64,000 nt of DNA from the NCBI RefSeq assembly GCF_001687475.2, contig NZ_CP031611.1, forward strand, positions 124,001 to 188,000. The letters run 5' to 3'. The notes below the pieces were generated by a model, which was not told where the DNA came from, did not search any database, and saw only the letters and a program-made list of their open reading frames with translations. Origin of the DNA: Campylobacter hepaticus (GTDB taxonomy: Bacteria; Campylobacterota; Campylobacteria; Campylobacterales; Campylobacteraceae). The number at the start of each line of letters is the position of its first letter. The first letter of the stretch is position 1. Positions 51,718-62,554 of this stretch are shown here, in pieces. The translations under genes and the position numbers were made by a program.

Positions 51718-52961
51718 ATAAGTCTTCAATTTTTTATACTATAACTTTTATTTTTATTTTTGCTGGCGTTAGTGTTATACTAGGTTTTTTATGGTTAATA
51801 GAATACGATCAGCAAAATTATACAAGAGAATTAAATACAAAATATTCTTTAATAGCTAATGCAAGGCTTTTAAATTTTGCAGGAGTTATTAGTGAACAAG
51901 AATTTGAAGATCAAACTAAAAATTATAATAAAATGGATGAAATAACAGAAGCTAAATATATTCGAAGGATTCTTTTTAAAGGAGAAGTTTTAGCTAGAGT
52001 TGAAGTTAATAATGGTCTTATTGAAATTATTTCTTATAATAGGCAAGTTTATTTAAATATTATTTATGATGGTAAGGTGCATCTTTATAAAGATCAAGAT
52101 TATCAAACTTATAGATATTTTATTATTAAGGCTATAGCTGTAGCTGTAATTTGCATTCTTATACTGCTTTATATTTATATATTTAAAAAATTAAAACCCC
52201 TTAAAAGGTTAAAAAAGCAAATTGATAAATTTGCACAAGGCAAGCTTAATGATATTGAAGATGTAAGTACTGGAGTGGATGAAATTTCGCAAGTAAGTGA
52301 AGCTTTTTATCAAGCTATTGTTCAAATTAGAAAGTTAAATCAATCGCGTCAGTTTTTTTTAAGAAATATTATGCATGAGCTTAAAACTCCTATAACTAAA
52401 GGTCTTTTAACTCTTGAAATGATAGAAGATAATAAGTATAAACAACGTTTAAATAGTGTATTTAATAGACTTGAAATTCTTATTAATGAGTTTGCAGCCA
52501 TTGAGCAAATTACTTCAGGTGCAGCTTTTATCAATAGAAAAAAATATAATATTTTAGATATTTTAGATGAAGCTAAAGAAATAGCCATGCGAGATGATAA
52601 TAATATACGTATTTTTATGGATGAAAGTTTTTTTGTTAATGTAGATTTTAAGCTTTTTACTACTGCTATTAAAAATATGATAGATAATGGTATTAAACAC
52701 TCTGCTAATGGTTTTGTACAAATTGATATTATAGATGATTATATTTGTTTTAAAAATCGTGGACCGGAATTAAATAATACTTTAGAATATTATACTCAAG
52801 CTTTTACTCAAGGTTCAAAACAAAAATCAAGTTTTGGTCTTGGACTTTATATTGTTAATACTATTTTAGAATCCCATGGAATGAAGCTTGATTATTTATA
52901 TGAAAATGGGGTGAATTTATTTTATTTTAGGAATCTAAGAAATATTATTGTAAAAGAATAA
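51714..52961 (+). CDS. cprS: Sensor histidine kinase CprS
   Basis: This is the 415-aa partner kinase of CprR. Membrane helices at about 7-28 and 138-160 flank a periplasmic domain. A HAMP-like segment follows, then phosphoacceptor H221 in [12 protein letters not shown], the N box MIDNGIKHS and the G box FGLGLYIVN. The architecture and the HELKTPI(G/T)KG block match RacS, pointing to gene duplication. It sits immediately after htrA-cprR and upstream of tRNA-Asn. Confidence 0.93.
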   Translation: MNKSSIFYTITFIFIFAGVSVILGFLWLIEYDQQNYTRELNTKYSLIANARLLNFAGVISEQEFEDQTKNYNKMDEITEAKYIRRILFKGEVLARVEVNNGLIEIISYNRQVYLNIIYDGKVHLYKDQDYQTYRYFIIKAIAVAVICILILLYIYIFKKLKPLKRLKKQIDKFAQGKLNDIEDVSTGVDEISQVSEAFYQAIVQIRKLNQSRQFFLRNIMHELKTPITKGLLTLEMIEDNKYKQRLNSVFNRLEILINEFAAIEQITSGAAFINRKKYNILDILDEAKEIAMRDDNNIRIFMDESFFVNVDFKLFTTAIKNMIDNGIKHSANGFVQIDIIDDYICFKNRGPELNNTLEYYTQAFTQGSKQKSSFGLGLYIVNTILESHGMKLDYLYENGVNLFYFRNLRNIIVKE

Positions 52962-52999
52962 TTAATTTACATAAAAATGTATTTTTAAGTAAAAAACCC

Positions 53000-53028
53000 T
53001 TGACAAAGTTCTTTAATTTCAATATAAT
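53000..53028 (+). promoter_or_regulatory. Consensus sigma-70 promoter of tRNA-Asn
   Basis: TTGACA (53000-53005) and TATAAT (53023-53028) are both perfect and separated by 17 nt. A full -35 box is rare in this genome and suits a stable RNA gene. The tRNA 5' end is 16 nt after the -10 element. Confidence 0.85.
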
Positions 53029-53043
53029 CACATTTTATTTCAT

Positions 53044-53118
53044 TCCGGATTAGCTCAGCGGTAGAGTAGTCGGCTGTTAACCGATTGGTCGTAGGTTCGA
53101 ATCCTACATCCGGAGCCA
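53044..53118 (+). tRNA. tRNA-Asn (anticodon GTT)
   Basis: This 75-nt cloverleaf includes an encoded CCA. The acceptor arms TCCGGAT and ATCCGGA pair perfectly, the D-arm reads GCTCAGCGGTAGAGT, and the anticodon stem CGGCT/AACCG encloses GTT. The T arm carries GGTTCGAATCC. The T-rich run after 53121 may end transcription. Confidence 0.98.
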
Positions 53119-53289
53119 TATATTAATTTTTTTTTATTTTAATACTTCTTTTAACTGTCTATAAAATAACTTATAATTTTATTCGATTTATACTTTGTTA
53201 GCGCTTTGATTAAAATTGAATTATTTTAAGAAATGATCTTGATATGATATAGTATTTATATTTTATTTAATATTTTTATAAGATTTTGA

Positions 53290-53295
53290 TATAAT
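53290..53295 (+). promoter_or_regulatory. -10 element upstream of dccR
   Basis: TGATATAAT ends 38 nt before the dccR ATG, an extended -10 with TATAAT at 53290-53295. The 215-nt spacer between tRNA-Asn and dccR contains no ORF I can support. Confidence 0.5.
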
Positions 53296-53333
53296 GATTT
53301 TTATAAAGAATACAAATTTAAGAAAGATAAAAC

Positions 53334-53999
53334 ATGGCATCTAAAATTTTACTTTTAGAAGATGATTTAAGCTTAAGTGAAATCATTGAAGAGTTCTTAA
53401 ATGAGGAGGGGTATGAAGTATTTTTATGTGATAATGCCCAAGAGGCTTTAAATTTAGCCTATGAAAAACATTTTGATCTTTGGATTTTTGATGTTAAAAT
53501 ACCCTTGGGTAATGGTTTTTCTTTACTTAAAGAATTAAGAGAAAGTGGCAAACAAACTCCTGCTATTTTTATGACATCTTTAAATACAACTAATGATTTA
53601 AAGGAAGGTTTTAGTGTGGGTTGTGATGATTATATAAAAAAACCTTTTGAATTAGCCGAACTTTCTATTCGAATTAAAGCTTTGCTTAAAAGAACTTTTT
53701 TTCATAAAAATCAAGATTTTGAAGAATTAGGAGATGGTTTTAGATTTGAATTAGTTTCCCAAATTCTTTATTTTAATGATAAGGCTCTGACTTTACCAAG
53801 TAAAGAGATTAAACTTTTGTCTTTATTACTTAAAAATAAAAATCATTTTTTAAGTGTAGAAAGAATTTTTGAAGAGCTTTGGGATTATGATGAAGAACCA
53901 AGTGAGTTAAGTTTAAGAGCTTATATAAAAAATTTACGTAAAATTTTAGGAAAAGAAAAAATTATTAATCAAAGGGGAAGAGGGTATTGTTATGGCTAA
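53334..53999 (+). CDS. dccR: OmpR-family response regulator DccR
   Basis: In C. jejuni the DccRS system (diminished capacity to colonise) activates a small regulon in stationary phase. The receiver has E9/D10/D11, the phosphoacceptor D53 (WIFDVKIP) and the Lys in IKKPFELAE. The C-terminal winged helix ends QRGRGYCYG. The length is 221 aa. It is less similar to RacR and CprR than they are to each other. It overlaps dccS by 8 nt. Confidence 0.9.
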   Translation: MASKILLLEDDLSLSEIIEEFLNEEGYEVFLCDNAQEALNLAYEKHFDLWIFDVKIPLGNGFSLLKELRESGKQTPAIFMTSLNTTNDLKEGFSVGCDDYIKKPFELAELSIRIKALLKRTFFHKNQDFEELGDGFRFELVSQILYFNDKALTLPSKEIKLLSLLLKNKNHFLSVERIFEELWDYDEEPSELSLRAYIKNLRKILGKEKIINQRGRGYCYG

Positions 54000-55182
54000 A
54001 AAAGTTATACGACAAATTTTATTGATTTACCTTACTACTACAGGTATTTTTTTAACAATTTTTTTTATCTTGTGGTATCAAAAACTTAATGAAGAATTGA
54101 TAGTATCTAAAGGTTTGTCTTTAAGAGAAAGTCATAGAAATATTGTGATTAGTATTTTAAATTCTCGTTTTGTGCCTATAAAATTAAGTGCAAAAAATAT
54201 CGCTCAAAGTACAGGTTTAAAATTTGCTATATTTGATGTTAATAATATTCTTTTTAATAATGCAGATTTTGATCTTAAAAAAGTAAAACCTGAATTTAAA
54301 GATAAAGGTATTTATGATGGTAAAATTTTTTTCCTCGCTCCTATGAGTACAGATTATTATTTTTTAAGGCATATTAATAATAAAAAAATTGATATAAATG
54401 GTAGCTTACAAATTTTAATCCAAGGTGAAGATGTGAGTAAAGATTTATTTTGGATTAGAATGAAAGTTTTTGGTGTTTCTTTGGTAGCTTTTTGTATTTT
54501 GGGTTTGGTAGCTTATATTTTAGTAAAAATTGCTTTAAAACCTTTAGAAGATAAGATTATTACACTTAATAGTTTTATTAAAGATTCAACACATGAATTA
54601 AATACCCCATTAAGCGTTATTTTAACAAGTATAGAGCAACTTAAACATGAAGATTTAGAAAATAATCATAAATTTTTAAGAATAAAACTAGCTGCAAAAA
54701 CTTTATCTCAAGTGTATTCTGATCTTGTTTTTTATAATTTTCCCCATACTTTAGAAAATGAAAAACAAGAATTTGATATGCAAGTATTGCTTCAAGAGAG
54801 ATTAGAATATTTTAAAATCTTTTTTGAGCAAAAGAAAATTACTTTGAAGCTTGATTTGCACTATTCATATATTTTTGCACCTAAAAGTCAAATTTCTAAA
54901 TTAATAGATAATCTTTTAAGTAATGCTATTAAATATAATAAAAAAAATGGAGAAATTGTTATTGTTTTAAAAGAGAGATTTTTAAGTATTGCTGATACAG
55001 GTTATGGGATTTGCAAGAAACATTTAGGACGTATTTTTGATAGATATGCAAGATTTAATACTGATAAGGGTGGTTTTGGCATAGGTCTTTCTTTGGTAAA
55101 AAAAATTTGTGATGAGAATGCTATTAAAATTGTTTGTGAATCTATAGAGAATGAAGGAAGTGTTTTTACATTAACTTGGTAA
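53992..55182 (+). CDS. dccS: Sensor histidine kinase DccS
   Basis: This is the 396-aa partner of DccR. Helices at about 8-27 and 162-185 flank a periplasmic sensor. The phosphoacceptor is H201 in STHELNTPLSVI, with the N box LIDNLLSNAIKYN, the G1 box IADTGYGI and the G2 box GGFGIGLSLVKKI. The HELNTPL motif differs from the HELKTPI of RacS and CprS. It ends 33 nt from the convergent groEL stop, with a hairpin between. Confidence 0.9.
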   Translation: MAKKVIRQILLIYLTTTGIFLTIFFILWYQKLNEELIVSKGLSLRESHRNIVISILNSRFVPIKLSAKNIAQSTGLKFAIFDVNNILFNNADFDLKKVKPEFKDKGIYDGKIFFLAPMSTDYYFLRHINNKKIDINGSLQILIQGEDVSKDLFWIRMKVFGVSLVAFCILGLVAYILVKIALKPLEDKIITLNSFIKDSTHELNTPLSVILTSIEQLKHEDLENNHKFLRIKLAAKTLSQVYSDLVFYNFPHTLENEKQEFDMQVLLQERLEYFKIFFEQKKITLKLDLHYSYIFAPKSQISKLIDNLLSNAIKYNKKNGEIVIVLKERFLSIADTGYGICKKHLGRIFDRYARFNTDKGGFGIGLSLVKKICDENAIKIVCESIENEGSVFTLTW

Positions 55183-55184
55183 AA

Positions 55185-55207
55185 TCAGCAAGGTTTTACC
55201 TTGCTGA
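55185..55207 (-). terminator. Terminator between dccS and groEL
   Basis: TCAGCAAGG and CCTTGCTGA form a perfect 9-bp stem with a 5-nt loop. On the - strand it is followed by TTTTACC, so it best serves groEL. On the + strand it is followed by A residues, so it is a weaker stop for dccS. Confidence 0.8.
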
Positions 55208-55215
55208 AAAAAGGG

Positions 55216-56847
<1,632 letters not shown>

Positions 56848-56855
56848 TTATCCTT

Positions 56856-57116
56856 TTATTTTAAAATTCCTAAGATATCATCTAAATTTAAAACTAAGTA
56901 TTCATTATTATCAAGTTTGATTTCTGTTCCACCATATTTAGCAAATACAATTTTATCTCCATTTGATATATCATTGATTTCTTTGCTTATTGCTACTACT
57001 TCACCCATTAAAGGTTTTTCTTTAGCATTATCTGGTATAATTATTCCAGAAGCTGTTGTTTTGGTTTCTTCTACGCGTTTGACTAAAACACGTTTTCCTA
57101 AAGGTTGAAAATTCAT
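56856..57116 (-). CDS. groES: Co-chaperonin GroES (Hsp10)
   Basis: This 86-aa subunit forms the heptameric lid of Gro[35 protein letters not shown] (about 3-35) contains the mobile loop, and [22 protein letters not shown] forms the later strands. The leader carries a textbook promoter and a CIRCE operator, so expression is expected to be HrcA-controlled and heat-induced. Confidence 0.98.
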   Translation of the reverse strand: MNFQPLGKRVLVKRVEETKTTASGIIIPDNAKEKPLMGEVVAISKEINDISNGDKIVFAKYGGTEIKLDNNEYLVLNLDDILGILK

Positions 57117-57143
57117 TTTTGTCCATCCTTAAAAAAATAATTT

Positions 57144-57170
57144 TTAGCACTCTTTAATTTTGAGTGATAA
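57144..57170 (-). promoter_or_regulatory. CIRCE element (HrcA operator) of groESL
   Basis: TTAGCACTC (57144-57152), a 9-nt spacer, and GAGTGATAA (57162-57170) match the CIRCE consensus TTAGCACTC-N9-GAGTGCTAA with one mismatch in the second arm. It lies immediately downstream of the groES -10 box, covering the expected transcription start. HrcA bound there would block initiation and release on heat shock. Confidence 0.93.
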
Positions 57171-57171
57171 A

Positions 57172-57200
57172 ATCATACTATAAAAAATGAATTTTGTCAA
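57172..57200 (-). promoter_or_regulatory. groESL promoter
   Basis: On the - strand, TTGACA (57195-57200) is separated by 17 nt from TATGAT (57172-57177), a near-consensus sigma-70 promoter. The CIRCE element begins one base downstream of the -10 box. Confidence 0.88.
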
Positions 57201-57279
57201 TACTTTAAATAAAAATATTTATAAAAGTTTAGTTTAATAGACTAAGATTTATTTATAAAATAAACTAAAGGATAAAAAA

Positions 57280-59802
57280 ATGAAAAAATTTTTTTATGGT
57301 TTTATAAGTTTAATATTTGTTATTTTTATGGTTTTATATATTATATTTTTTACAAGTTTTGGTAATAATATAATTGCAAATATAGCCCAAAATAAAATTA
57401 AACAAAGTACAGGTTTAAATGTCAATATTACACATATTAAACTAGGTTTTTCAAATCTTGATATCAAGGCAAATCTTGAAGATAAAGTTGATTTGAGTTT
57501 AAAGGGTGGGATTAGTTTTTTTAAACTTGGTTTTGACCTAGATTATATAATTTCTTTAAACCAAAACTCTATTGAAAATTCAATTTTAAATTCAAATTTT
57601 ACGGGAAACATTCAAGGTAAAATAAATGATTTTGTTGTTGATGGACAAGGTTATTTATTTGGTTGTGAAGCAAAATTGAATATGAGATTACATGATTATA
57701 AGCTTATTGCTTTAAATTTAGATGCAAAAAGCTTTAAAATAGAAGATTTTTTAGAATTTTTGTCTTATCCTATTTATGTTAAAGGTTTATTAAGCGCTCA
57801 AGCTAAAATTTTAGAACAAGATTTAAAACCTAATGGAGATGTTATCATAAAACTTGATACACATTATATCAATTATGAGGCTATAAAAAGAGATTTTTCT
57901 TTAAATTTGCCCTTAAATTCTAATTTTGAGGCCCAAATAAAAGCTAAAATTAAAGATGATAAAATTTATATACTTACTAAAGCTTATAATGATTGTCTTG
58001 TTTTTCAAACGCAAAAAACTCTTTATGATATTAGCAATAATAATTTAGATACAGATTTTAGCTTATACATTCCTTCACTTGAAAAATTAGAAAAATTCAC
58101 AAAAACAAAACTTAGTGGAGCTGTATCTGTGTTAGGTAAAGCACATGTGATTGATTATGTTTTATCTGATTTAAATGCTGAAGTTTTGGGTATGGGCGGC
58201 AAAATAAAGACTGGTTTAACAAATAATAAAATTTTTGTTGATATAAATAATGCAAGTCTTGAAAAAATATTAGCACTTGTAGGATATGGCGGCTTAATGA
58301 ATGGAAATTTAAATGCAAGATTAATTGATGCAGATTTAGATTTTTCAAATTTTGATTTTAACGCTGAAATCGATAATGCAAAATTAAATACAAATGAGCT
58401 TAAAAAAATAACTAAATTAGAATTTCCAGAGACTATTTTTAGTTTAAATATTAAAGCAAATGCAAAAGATAATGATATTGTTTATAATACTATTTTAAAT
58501 TCTAATTTATTAAATATTAAAGCGTTAAATGGTACTTATAATTTAAAAAATAAAGATTTTAATGCTAATTTAAATGCTTTTATGGATGATTTATCTCAAT
58601 TTAGTGCTATAAATACTAATTTAAAAGCTAAGGCTAAATTAGATGCTTCAATCCACATTTTAGGTGTCCAAATAAAAAATTTAGATATAAATGCTAATTT
58701 GGCAAATAGTACTATAAAGGCAAATTCAAATGGTAAAAAACTTGATTTAAATATTGATAAACTTGACTTATCTCAGCTTTTTATTATAGCAGGTATGCCA
58801 AATTATGCTAGCGGAGTAATTAATGCAAAAGCACATTTAGACAATGTAGATTCAAATCATTTAAATGGTGTGATGAATTTAGAAGCTAAAGGTATGATGA
58901 ATTCTACAATTTTAGATAAAATTTTTAATAAAAAATTTCCTAAAAATATTGTTTATAATTTAAATTCAGAATTTAATTTTAAAAAGAATATGATTTATTT
59001 TAATACGATTTTAAATTCTTCTTTGGCTAATTTAAGTCAATTTAAAGGTGATTTTGACACAAGTAAAATGCTTTTAAATTCTAATTTTGTTTTGAACATA
59101 GATGATTTTTCAAAATTAGGTTTTTTATTCAATAGAAAATTAAAGGGTAGGGCAGATTTTAATGGAATATTAAGTTTTGATAAAAATTTAAAATTAGTTT
59201 TAAATAGTTCAGATTTATTTAAAGGAAAACTTCAAAGTAGCTTTAAAGATGATGTTTTATTTGTAAATTTAAATGATGTGGATTTAAGTAGTTTGGCTCA
59301 AGGTTTGGATTTGATAGATATATATGAAGGTAAAGCAAGTATTAAAGCCAACTACCATCTTTTAAACCAACAAGGAGAAGTAGATTTAGATGTAAAAGAA
59401 GGTAAATTAAAGCCTAATCTTATTACCAATACTTTGAAAATTTTAACGCTTAAAGATATTACAAAAGATGTTTATAATATGGCTAGTGCTCGAGCTTTAA
59501 TCAATAAAGAAAAAATCTTATTAAATTTAGATATGCAAGCAAATCGTTCTTATGTTTTGATTCAATCTGGTATATTAAATTTAAAAAATGGGGATTTAAA
59601 TTTGCCTTTTGATATAAAATTAGATAAAGCTAATTTTAAAGGTAGTGTTAAAGGAAATGTGCAAAATCCTAAGATTAAATTAAATGCAGGAAGTGTGATA
59701 AATTCGATTAAGAATATAATTAAGGATAAGACAGATGAGGGTCTTGAAAAATCTAATAAAATAGATAAAACATTTGATCAATTATTAAATAGTATTTTTT
59801 AG
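57280..59802 (+). CDS. Large AsmA-like membrane-anchored protein
   Basis: This 840-aa protein has one N-terminal membrane helix (about 6-28) followed by a long, repetitive beta-rich sequence with recurring NAN/KAN and DLS-type blocks. The C-terminal part (VDLDVKEGKLKPNLITNTLKIL..., about 705-800) resembles the AsmA/DUF3971-type C-terminus. Such proteins are thought to form periplasmic bridges that carry phospholipids between membranes in Gram-negative bacteria. The family call comes from architecture and composition. It stands 10 nt before ribE and is divergent from groESL. Confidence 0.65.
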   Translation: MKKFFYGFISLIFVIFMVLYIIFFTSFGNNIIANIAQNKIKQSTGLNVNITHIKLGFSNLDIKANLEDKVDLSLKGGISFFKLGFDLDYIISLNQNSIENSILNSNFTGNIQGKINDFVVDGQGYLFGCEAKLNMRLHDYKLIALNLDAKSFKIEDFLEFLSYPIYVKGLLSAQAKILEQDLKPNGDVIIKLDTHYINYEAIKRDFSLNLPLNSNFEAQIKAKIKDDKIYILTKAYNDCLVFQTQKTLYDISNNNLDTDFSLYIPSLEKLEKFTKTKLSGAVSVLGKAHVIDYVLSDLNAEVLGMGGKIKTGLTNNKIFVDINNASLEKILALVGYGGLMNGNLNARLIDADLDFSNFDFNAEIDNAKLNTNELKKITKLEFPETIFSLNIKANAKDNDIVYNTILNSNLLNIKALNGTYNLKNKDFNANLNAFMDDLSQFSAINTNLKAKAKLDASIHILGVQIKNLDINANLANSTIKANSNGKKLDLNIDKLDLSQLFIIAGMPNYASGVINAKAHLDNVDSNHLNGVMNLEAKGMMNSTILDKIFNKKFPKNIVYNLNSEFNFKKNMIYFNTILNSSLANLSQFKGDFDTSKMLLNSNFVLNIDDFSKLGFLFNRKLKGRADFNGILSFDKNLKLVLNSSDLFKGKLQSSFKDDVLFVNLNDVDLSSLAQGLDLIDIYEGKASIKANYHLLNQQGEVDLDVKEGKLKPNLITNTLKILTLKDITKDVYNMASARALINKEKILLNLDMQANRSYVLIQSGILNLKNGDLNLPFDIKLDKANFKGSVKGNVQNPKIKLNAGSVINSIKNIIKDKTDEGLEKSNKIDKTFDQLLNSIF

Positions 59803-59812
59803 GATAAATATA

Positions 59813-60421
59813 ATGTTTAATGGACTTATTAGAGAAATTGCAAAGGTGAGATTTTATCAAGATAATATTTTAAGTTTAAAGGCTAATTATCGTCCACATT
59901 TAGGGGATAGTTTGGCTGTTAATGGAGCTTGTTTGAGTGTGGTAAATATCGATAAAGAAGGTTTTAAGGTAGAACTTTCTAAAGAGACGCGTAAGCATAT
60001 TGTTATTGAAAATTTAAAAAATGAAGTTCATATAGAGCCTGCTTTAAGATACGGAGATAGAATTGATGGGCATTTAATGCAAGGACATATTGATTTTATA
60101 GGTGTGCTTGAAAATATTAAAAAAGAAGAAAATGGTATAGATTTTTTTATTTCTTTGCCTAAGATGGCTATGCCTTTTATGGCTCAAAAAGGCAGTATAG
60201 GTGTAGATGGAGTAAGTCTTACTATTAACGAAGTTATGCATAATGGCATTAGATTAACTATTATACCTATTACTTTTAAAGAAACTTTGTTTAAAAAATA
60301 TCAAATAGGTAGAAAAATTAATATAGAAAGTGATCTATTTGCACGTTATATTTATACCCAGCTAAAAAATAAACAAGGATTGTCATGGGAAGATATAGAC
60401 AGAATTTCTTATCTTTATTAG
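59813..60421 (+). CDS. ribE: Riboflavin synthase alpha chain
   Basis: This enzyme dismutates two 6,7-dimethyl-8-ribityllumazine molecules into riboflavin. Two lumazine-binding repeats are visible: MFNGLIREIAKV with GDSLAVNGACLSVV (about 1-90), and GHLMQGHIDFIGVLENI with GSIGVDGVSLTIN (about 91-185). The length of 202 aa is normal. Its 3' end overlaps the next gene by 37 nt. Confidence 0.93.
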   Translation: MFNGLIREIAKVRFYQDNILSLKANYRPHLGDSLAVNGACLSVVNIDKEGFKVELSKETRKHIVIENLKNEVHIEPALRYGDRIDGHLMQGHIDFIGVLENIKKEENGIDFFISLPKMAMPFMAQKGSIGVDGVSLTINEVMHNGIRLTIIPITFKETLFKKYQIGRKINIESDLFARYIYTQLKNKQGLSWEDIDRISYLY

Positions 60422-61065
60422 ACAATGAAAAAGTAGGTATTTTTTGTGCTTATGATAAAGATTATAGTTCTTTTAGGGCTAAAATTTATTATGAAAATAT
60501 TTTTTCACATTTGGGTATTAAAGGTATAAAACATTGTGTTTTTATGGATCAAATTCATTCAAATCGGGTTATGGTTTATGATAAAAATTTTCATTGTTTT
60601 GCTTGTGATGGTTTAATTAGTAGGGAAAAAAATACGGCATTGTGTGTTTTAAGTGCGGATTGTTTGCCTTTAATTTTATATCATGAAAGTGGTATTATAG
60701 CAGCTTTACATTCTGGTAGAAAAGGAAGTTTTGAAAATATTTTAAAGGTATGTTTGGATAAAATCTGTTTAGAAAATTTAATCTTGGATTTTAATGCTTT
60801 GCATCTTTTTATTTTGCCAGGTATTTGTGTTAAAAATTATGAGCTTAGTGGAGAAATTTTAGAATTTGCTAAACAGAATTTTCAAGCTTTTATAAAAGAA
60901 AATAAATTGGATTTAAAAGCTTTGGTAAAATTTCAAGCTAAAAATTTAGGTATTAGACATATTCAAGATTGTAAAATTTGTAGCTTCGAAAATGAAGATT
61001 TTTTTTCTTATCGTCGCAATCAAACTACAAAACGTTTTGTAAGTGTAATATATTTAAAGGAATAA
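60385..61065 (+). CDS. Laccase-domain protein (PgeF/YfiH family)
   Basis: This is a 226-aa protein of the multicopper polyphenol oxidase-like/YfiH fold. The metal-site motifs are in HSNRVMVYD (about 52-60), LCVLSADCLPLIL (about 84-96) and IAALHSGRKGSFENI. The last is a variant of the usual AHAGWRG. Family members include the peptidoglycan editing factor PgeF and purine nucleoside phosphorylases. The C-terminus DCKICSFENEDFFSYRRNQTTKR matches. The ATG at 60385 has AAGGA 6 nt upstream inside ribE, so the 37-nt overlap looks real. Confidence 0.83.
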   Translation: MGRYRQNFLSLLDNEKVGIFCAYDKDYSSFRAKIYYENIFSHLGIKGIKHCVFMDQIHSNRVMVYDKNFHCFACDGLISREKNTALCVLSADCLPLILYHESGIIAALHSGRKGSFENILKVCLDKICLENLILDFNALHLFILPGICVKNYELSGEILEFAKQNFQAFIKENKLDLKALVKFQAKNLGIRHIQDCKICSFENEDFFSYRRNQTTKRFVSVIYLKE

Positions 61066-61067
61066 TA

Positions 61068-61271
61068 ATGTATGAAAAAAGAGATTTAAGGGTATTAAAA
61101 ATTATTCAAAAAGCAAGAGAATTTGGAGATGAGGATTTGTTGAATGAAGCTTTAATTACTCAATTAATTCATGCTAATTTTTTAGAAATAGACCATAAAG
61201 AAAAAGAAGATTTGATAAAACTTCTTCATTCTTTAGTTACTGCAAAAGATAAAGCATTGTTAAGCAATTAA
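61068..61271 (+). CDS. Small conserved helical protein of unknown function
   Basis: This 67-aa ORF begins 2 nt after the laccase-domain gene and has ordinary codon use for this genome. It is fully helical and acidic/basic mixed (YEKRDLRVLKIIQKAREFGDED...), with no signal and no cysteine. I do not recognise the family. Its stop interlocks with the stop of the convergent M23 gene. Confidence 0.6.
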   Translation: MYEKRDLRVLKIIQKAREFGDEDLLNEALITQLIHANFLEIDHKEKEDLIKLLHSLVTAKDKALLSN

Positions 61272-62428
61272 AATTCTATATAATTTTCAAATTCTGTTTC
61301 TTTTGGAGGGTTGTCTTGATTTGAAAGCAAGGCATGTTTTAGTATTTTTTCATAACCAGCTATGGTATGTTTAAAATTTTCTTTTGCTTTTCCATTAAGT
61401 TCTGATTTGGCAATTTTTACAACTGATGCTGGATTGATAGCTTTATTATTTAAATATACGCCAAAATGTAAGTGAGGACCTGTACTCATACCTGTTGAAC
61501 CTACATAAGCTATAAGTTGTCCTTGGTTGACTTTTTGTCCATTTTTGATTTTTGCAAAGCGACTTAAATGTGCGTATAAAGTCATATAACCTGAATCATG
61601 TTTGATTTGAATTACATTTCCATATCCCCCTTTTGTACCTACAAAGGTGATAACTCCTTTTCCTGCACTTTTTACGGGTGTACCAGTAGGGGCTACGTAA
61701 TCTATGCCAAGATGAGCACGATAACGTTTGAGTATAGGGTGGTATCTTGCTGTTGTAAAATGAGAAGAAATTCTAGTATAATTAAGAGGTTTTGTAAGCA
61801 AAAAGGATTCTAATTCTTTTCCATCGCGATTGTAAAAGATATCATTATAGGAAAATACTTCTTGAGGATTTTTATTAATTTCAACTTTTGCCATTTTTAT
61901 ATTAATATCCCCCCAAAGTTTTCCCATACGTCTTTTTTGTTCATAATAAAGAATAACTTCATCGCCTTTTTGAATATTGCGAAAATTTATACTTCCTCTA
62001 AAAGCTCTAACCATGGCGCGTGCTAAAGTGCTGCTTCCACTTTCTTCGTAGACATCTTGATAAGCAGAATTTTTAATGGTTAAATGTAAAATTCTGTTTT
62101 CTTTTTCATAAGAAACAGGGGCAAAAGCAAGGGTATATTGTCCGTTTTTATTTTTGTAAATATGAATTTGTAAATCATCACTAATAGGTATTAGAACTTG
62201 TTCTATATTATTATTTTCATCTTTTAAAACTTGATATTTTATTTTGTAAGCTATATCAGAAGCAAGTTCTTGATCTTCTTTGTCAAGTCCATAATAAAGT
62301 GACATAGGTATAGAATTTCTTTGTAGAAATTTAAGAAGGGTATCTCCATTGTCCCAAGTAAGTTCTTCAACGCTTAAAGCTGCAAAACTTTGGACTACAA
62401 AGATAAATAAAAATAATAATTTTTTCAT
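61268..62428 (-). CDS. M23-family peptidoglycan endopeptidase
   Basis: This is a 386-aa secreted protein with a signal peptide (about 1-16) and an N-terminal OapA/LysM-like region (TWDNGDTLLKFLQRNSIP). A middle beta domain follows. The LytM domain lies at about 232-345, with zinc ligands intact: HLGIDYVAPTG (HxxxD), YAHLSRFAKI and HLHFGVYLN. It resembles the Csd1/MepM type of endopeptidase that affects cell shape. It is monocistronic on the - strand; the 126-nt gap upstream holds its promoter and that of the next gene. Confidence 0.88.
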   Translation of the reverse strand: MKKLLFLFIFVVQSFAALSVEELTWDNGDTLLKFLQRNSIPMSLYYGLDKEDQELASDIAYKIKYQVLKDENNNIEQVLIPISDDLQIHIYKNKNGQYTLAFAPVSYEKENRILHLTIKNSAYQDVYEESGSSTLARAMVRAFRGSINFRNIQKGDEVILYYEQKRRMGKLWGDINIKMAKVEINKNPQEVFSYNDIFYNRDGKELESFLLTKPLNYTRISSHFTTARYHPILKRYRAHLGIDYVAPTGTPVKSAGKGVITFVGTKGGYGNVIQIKHDSGYMTLYAHLSRFAKIKNGQKVNQGQLIAYVGSTGMSTGPHLHFGVYLNNKAINPASVVKIAKSELNGKAKENFKHTIAGYEKILKHALLSNQDNPPKETEFENYIEF

Positions 62429-62554
62429 GGGATAACCTTAATTTATAAAGAATTTTTTGAATTTATAAAGCTATATTTTACTTTATTTTTCTTACAATTA
62501 CTTAACAAAAAAGGATTATAATTTGAATTTTAATTTTTTATTTAAGGAGCAAAT

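Noticed and set aside
53119-53333. A genomic island or attachment site next to tRNA-Asn
   Set aside because: There is no duplicated tRNA 3' end, integrase or composition change; dccRS follows as in the normal locus.
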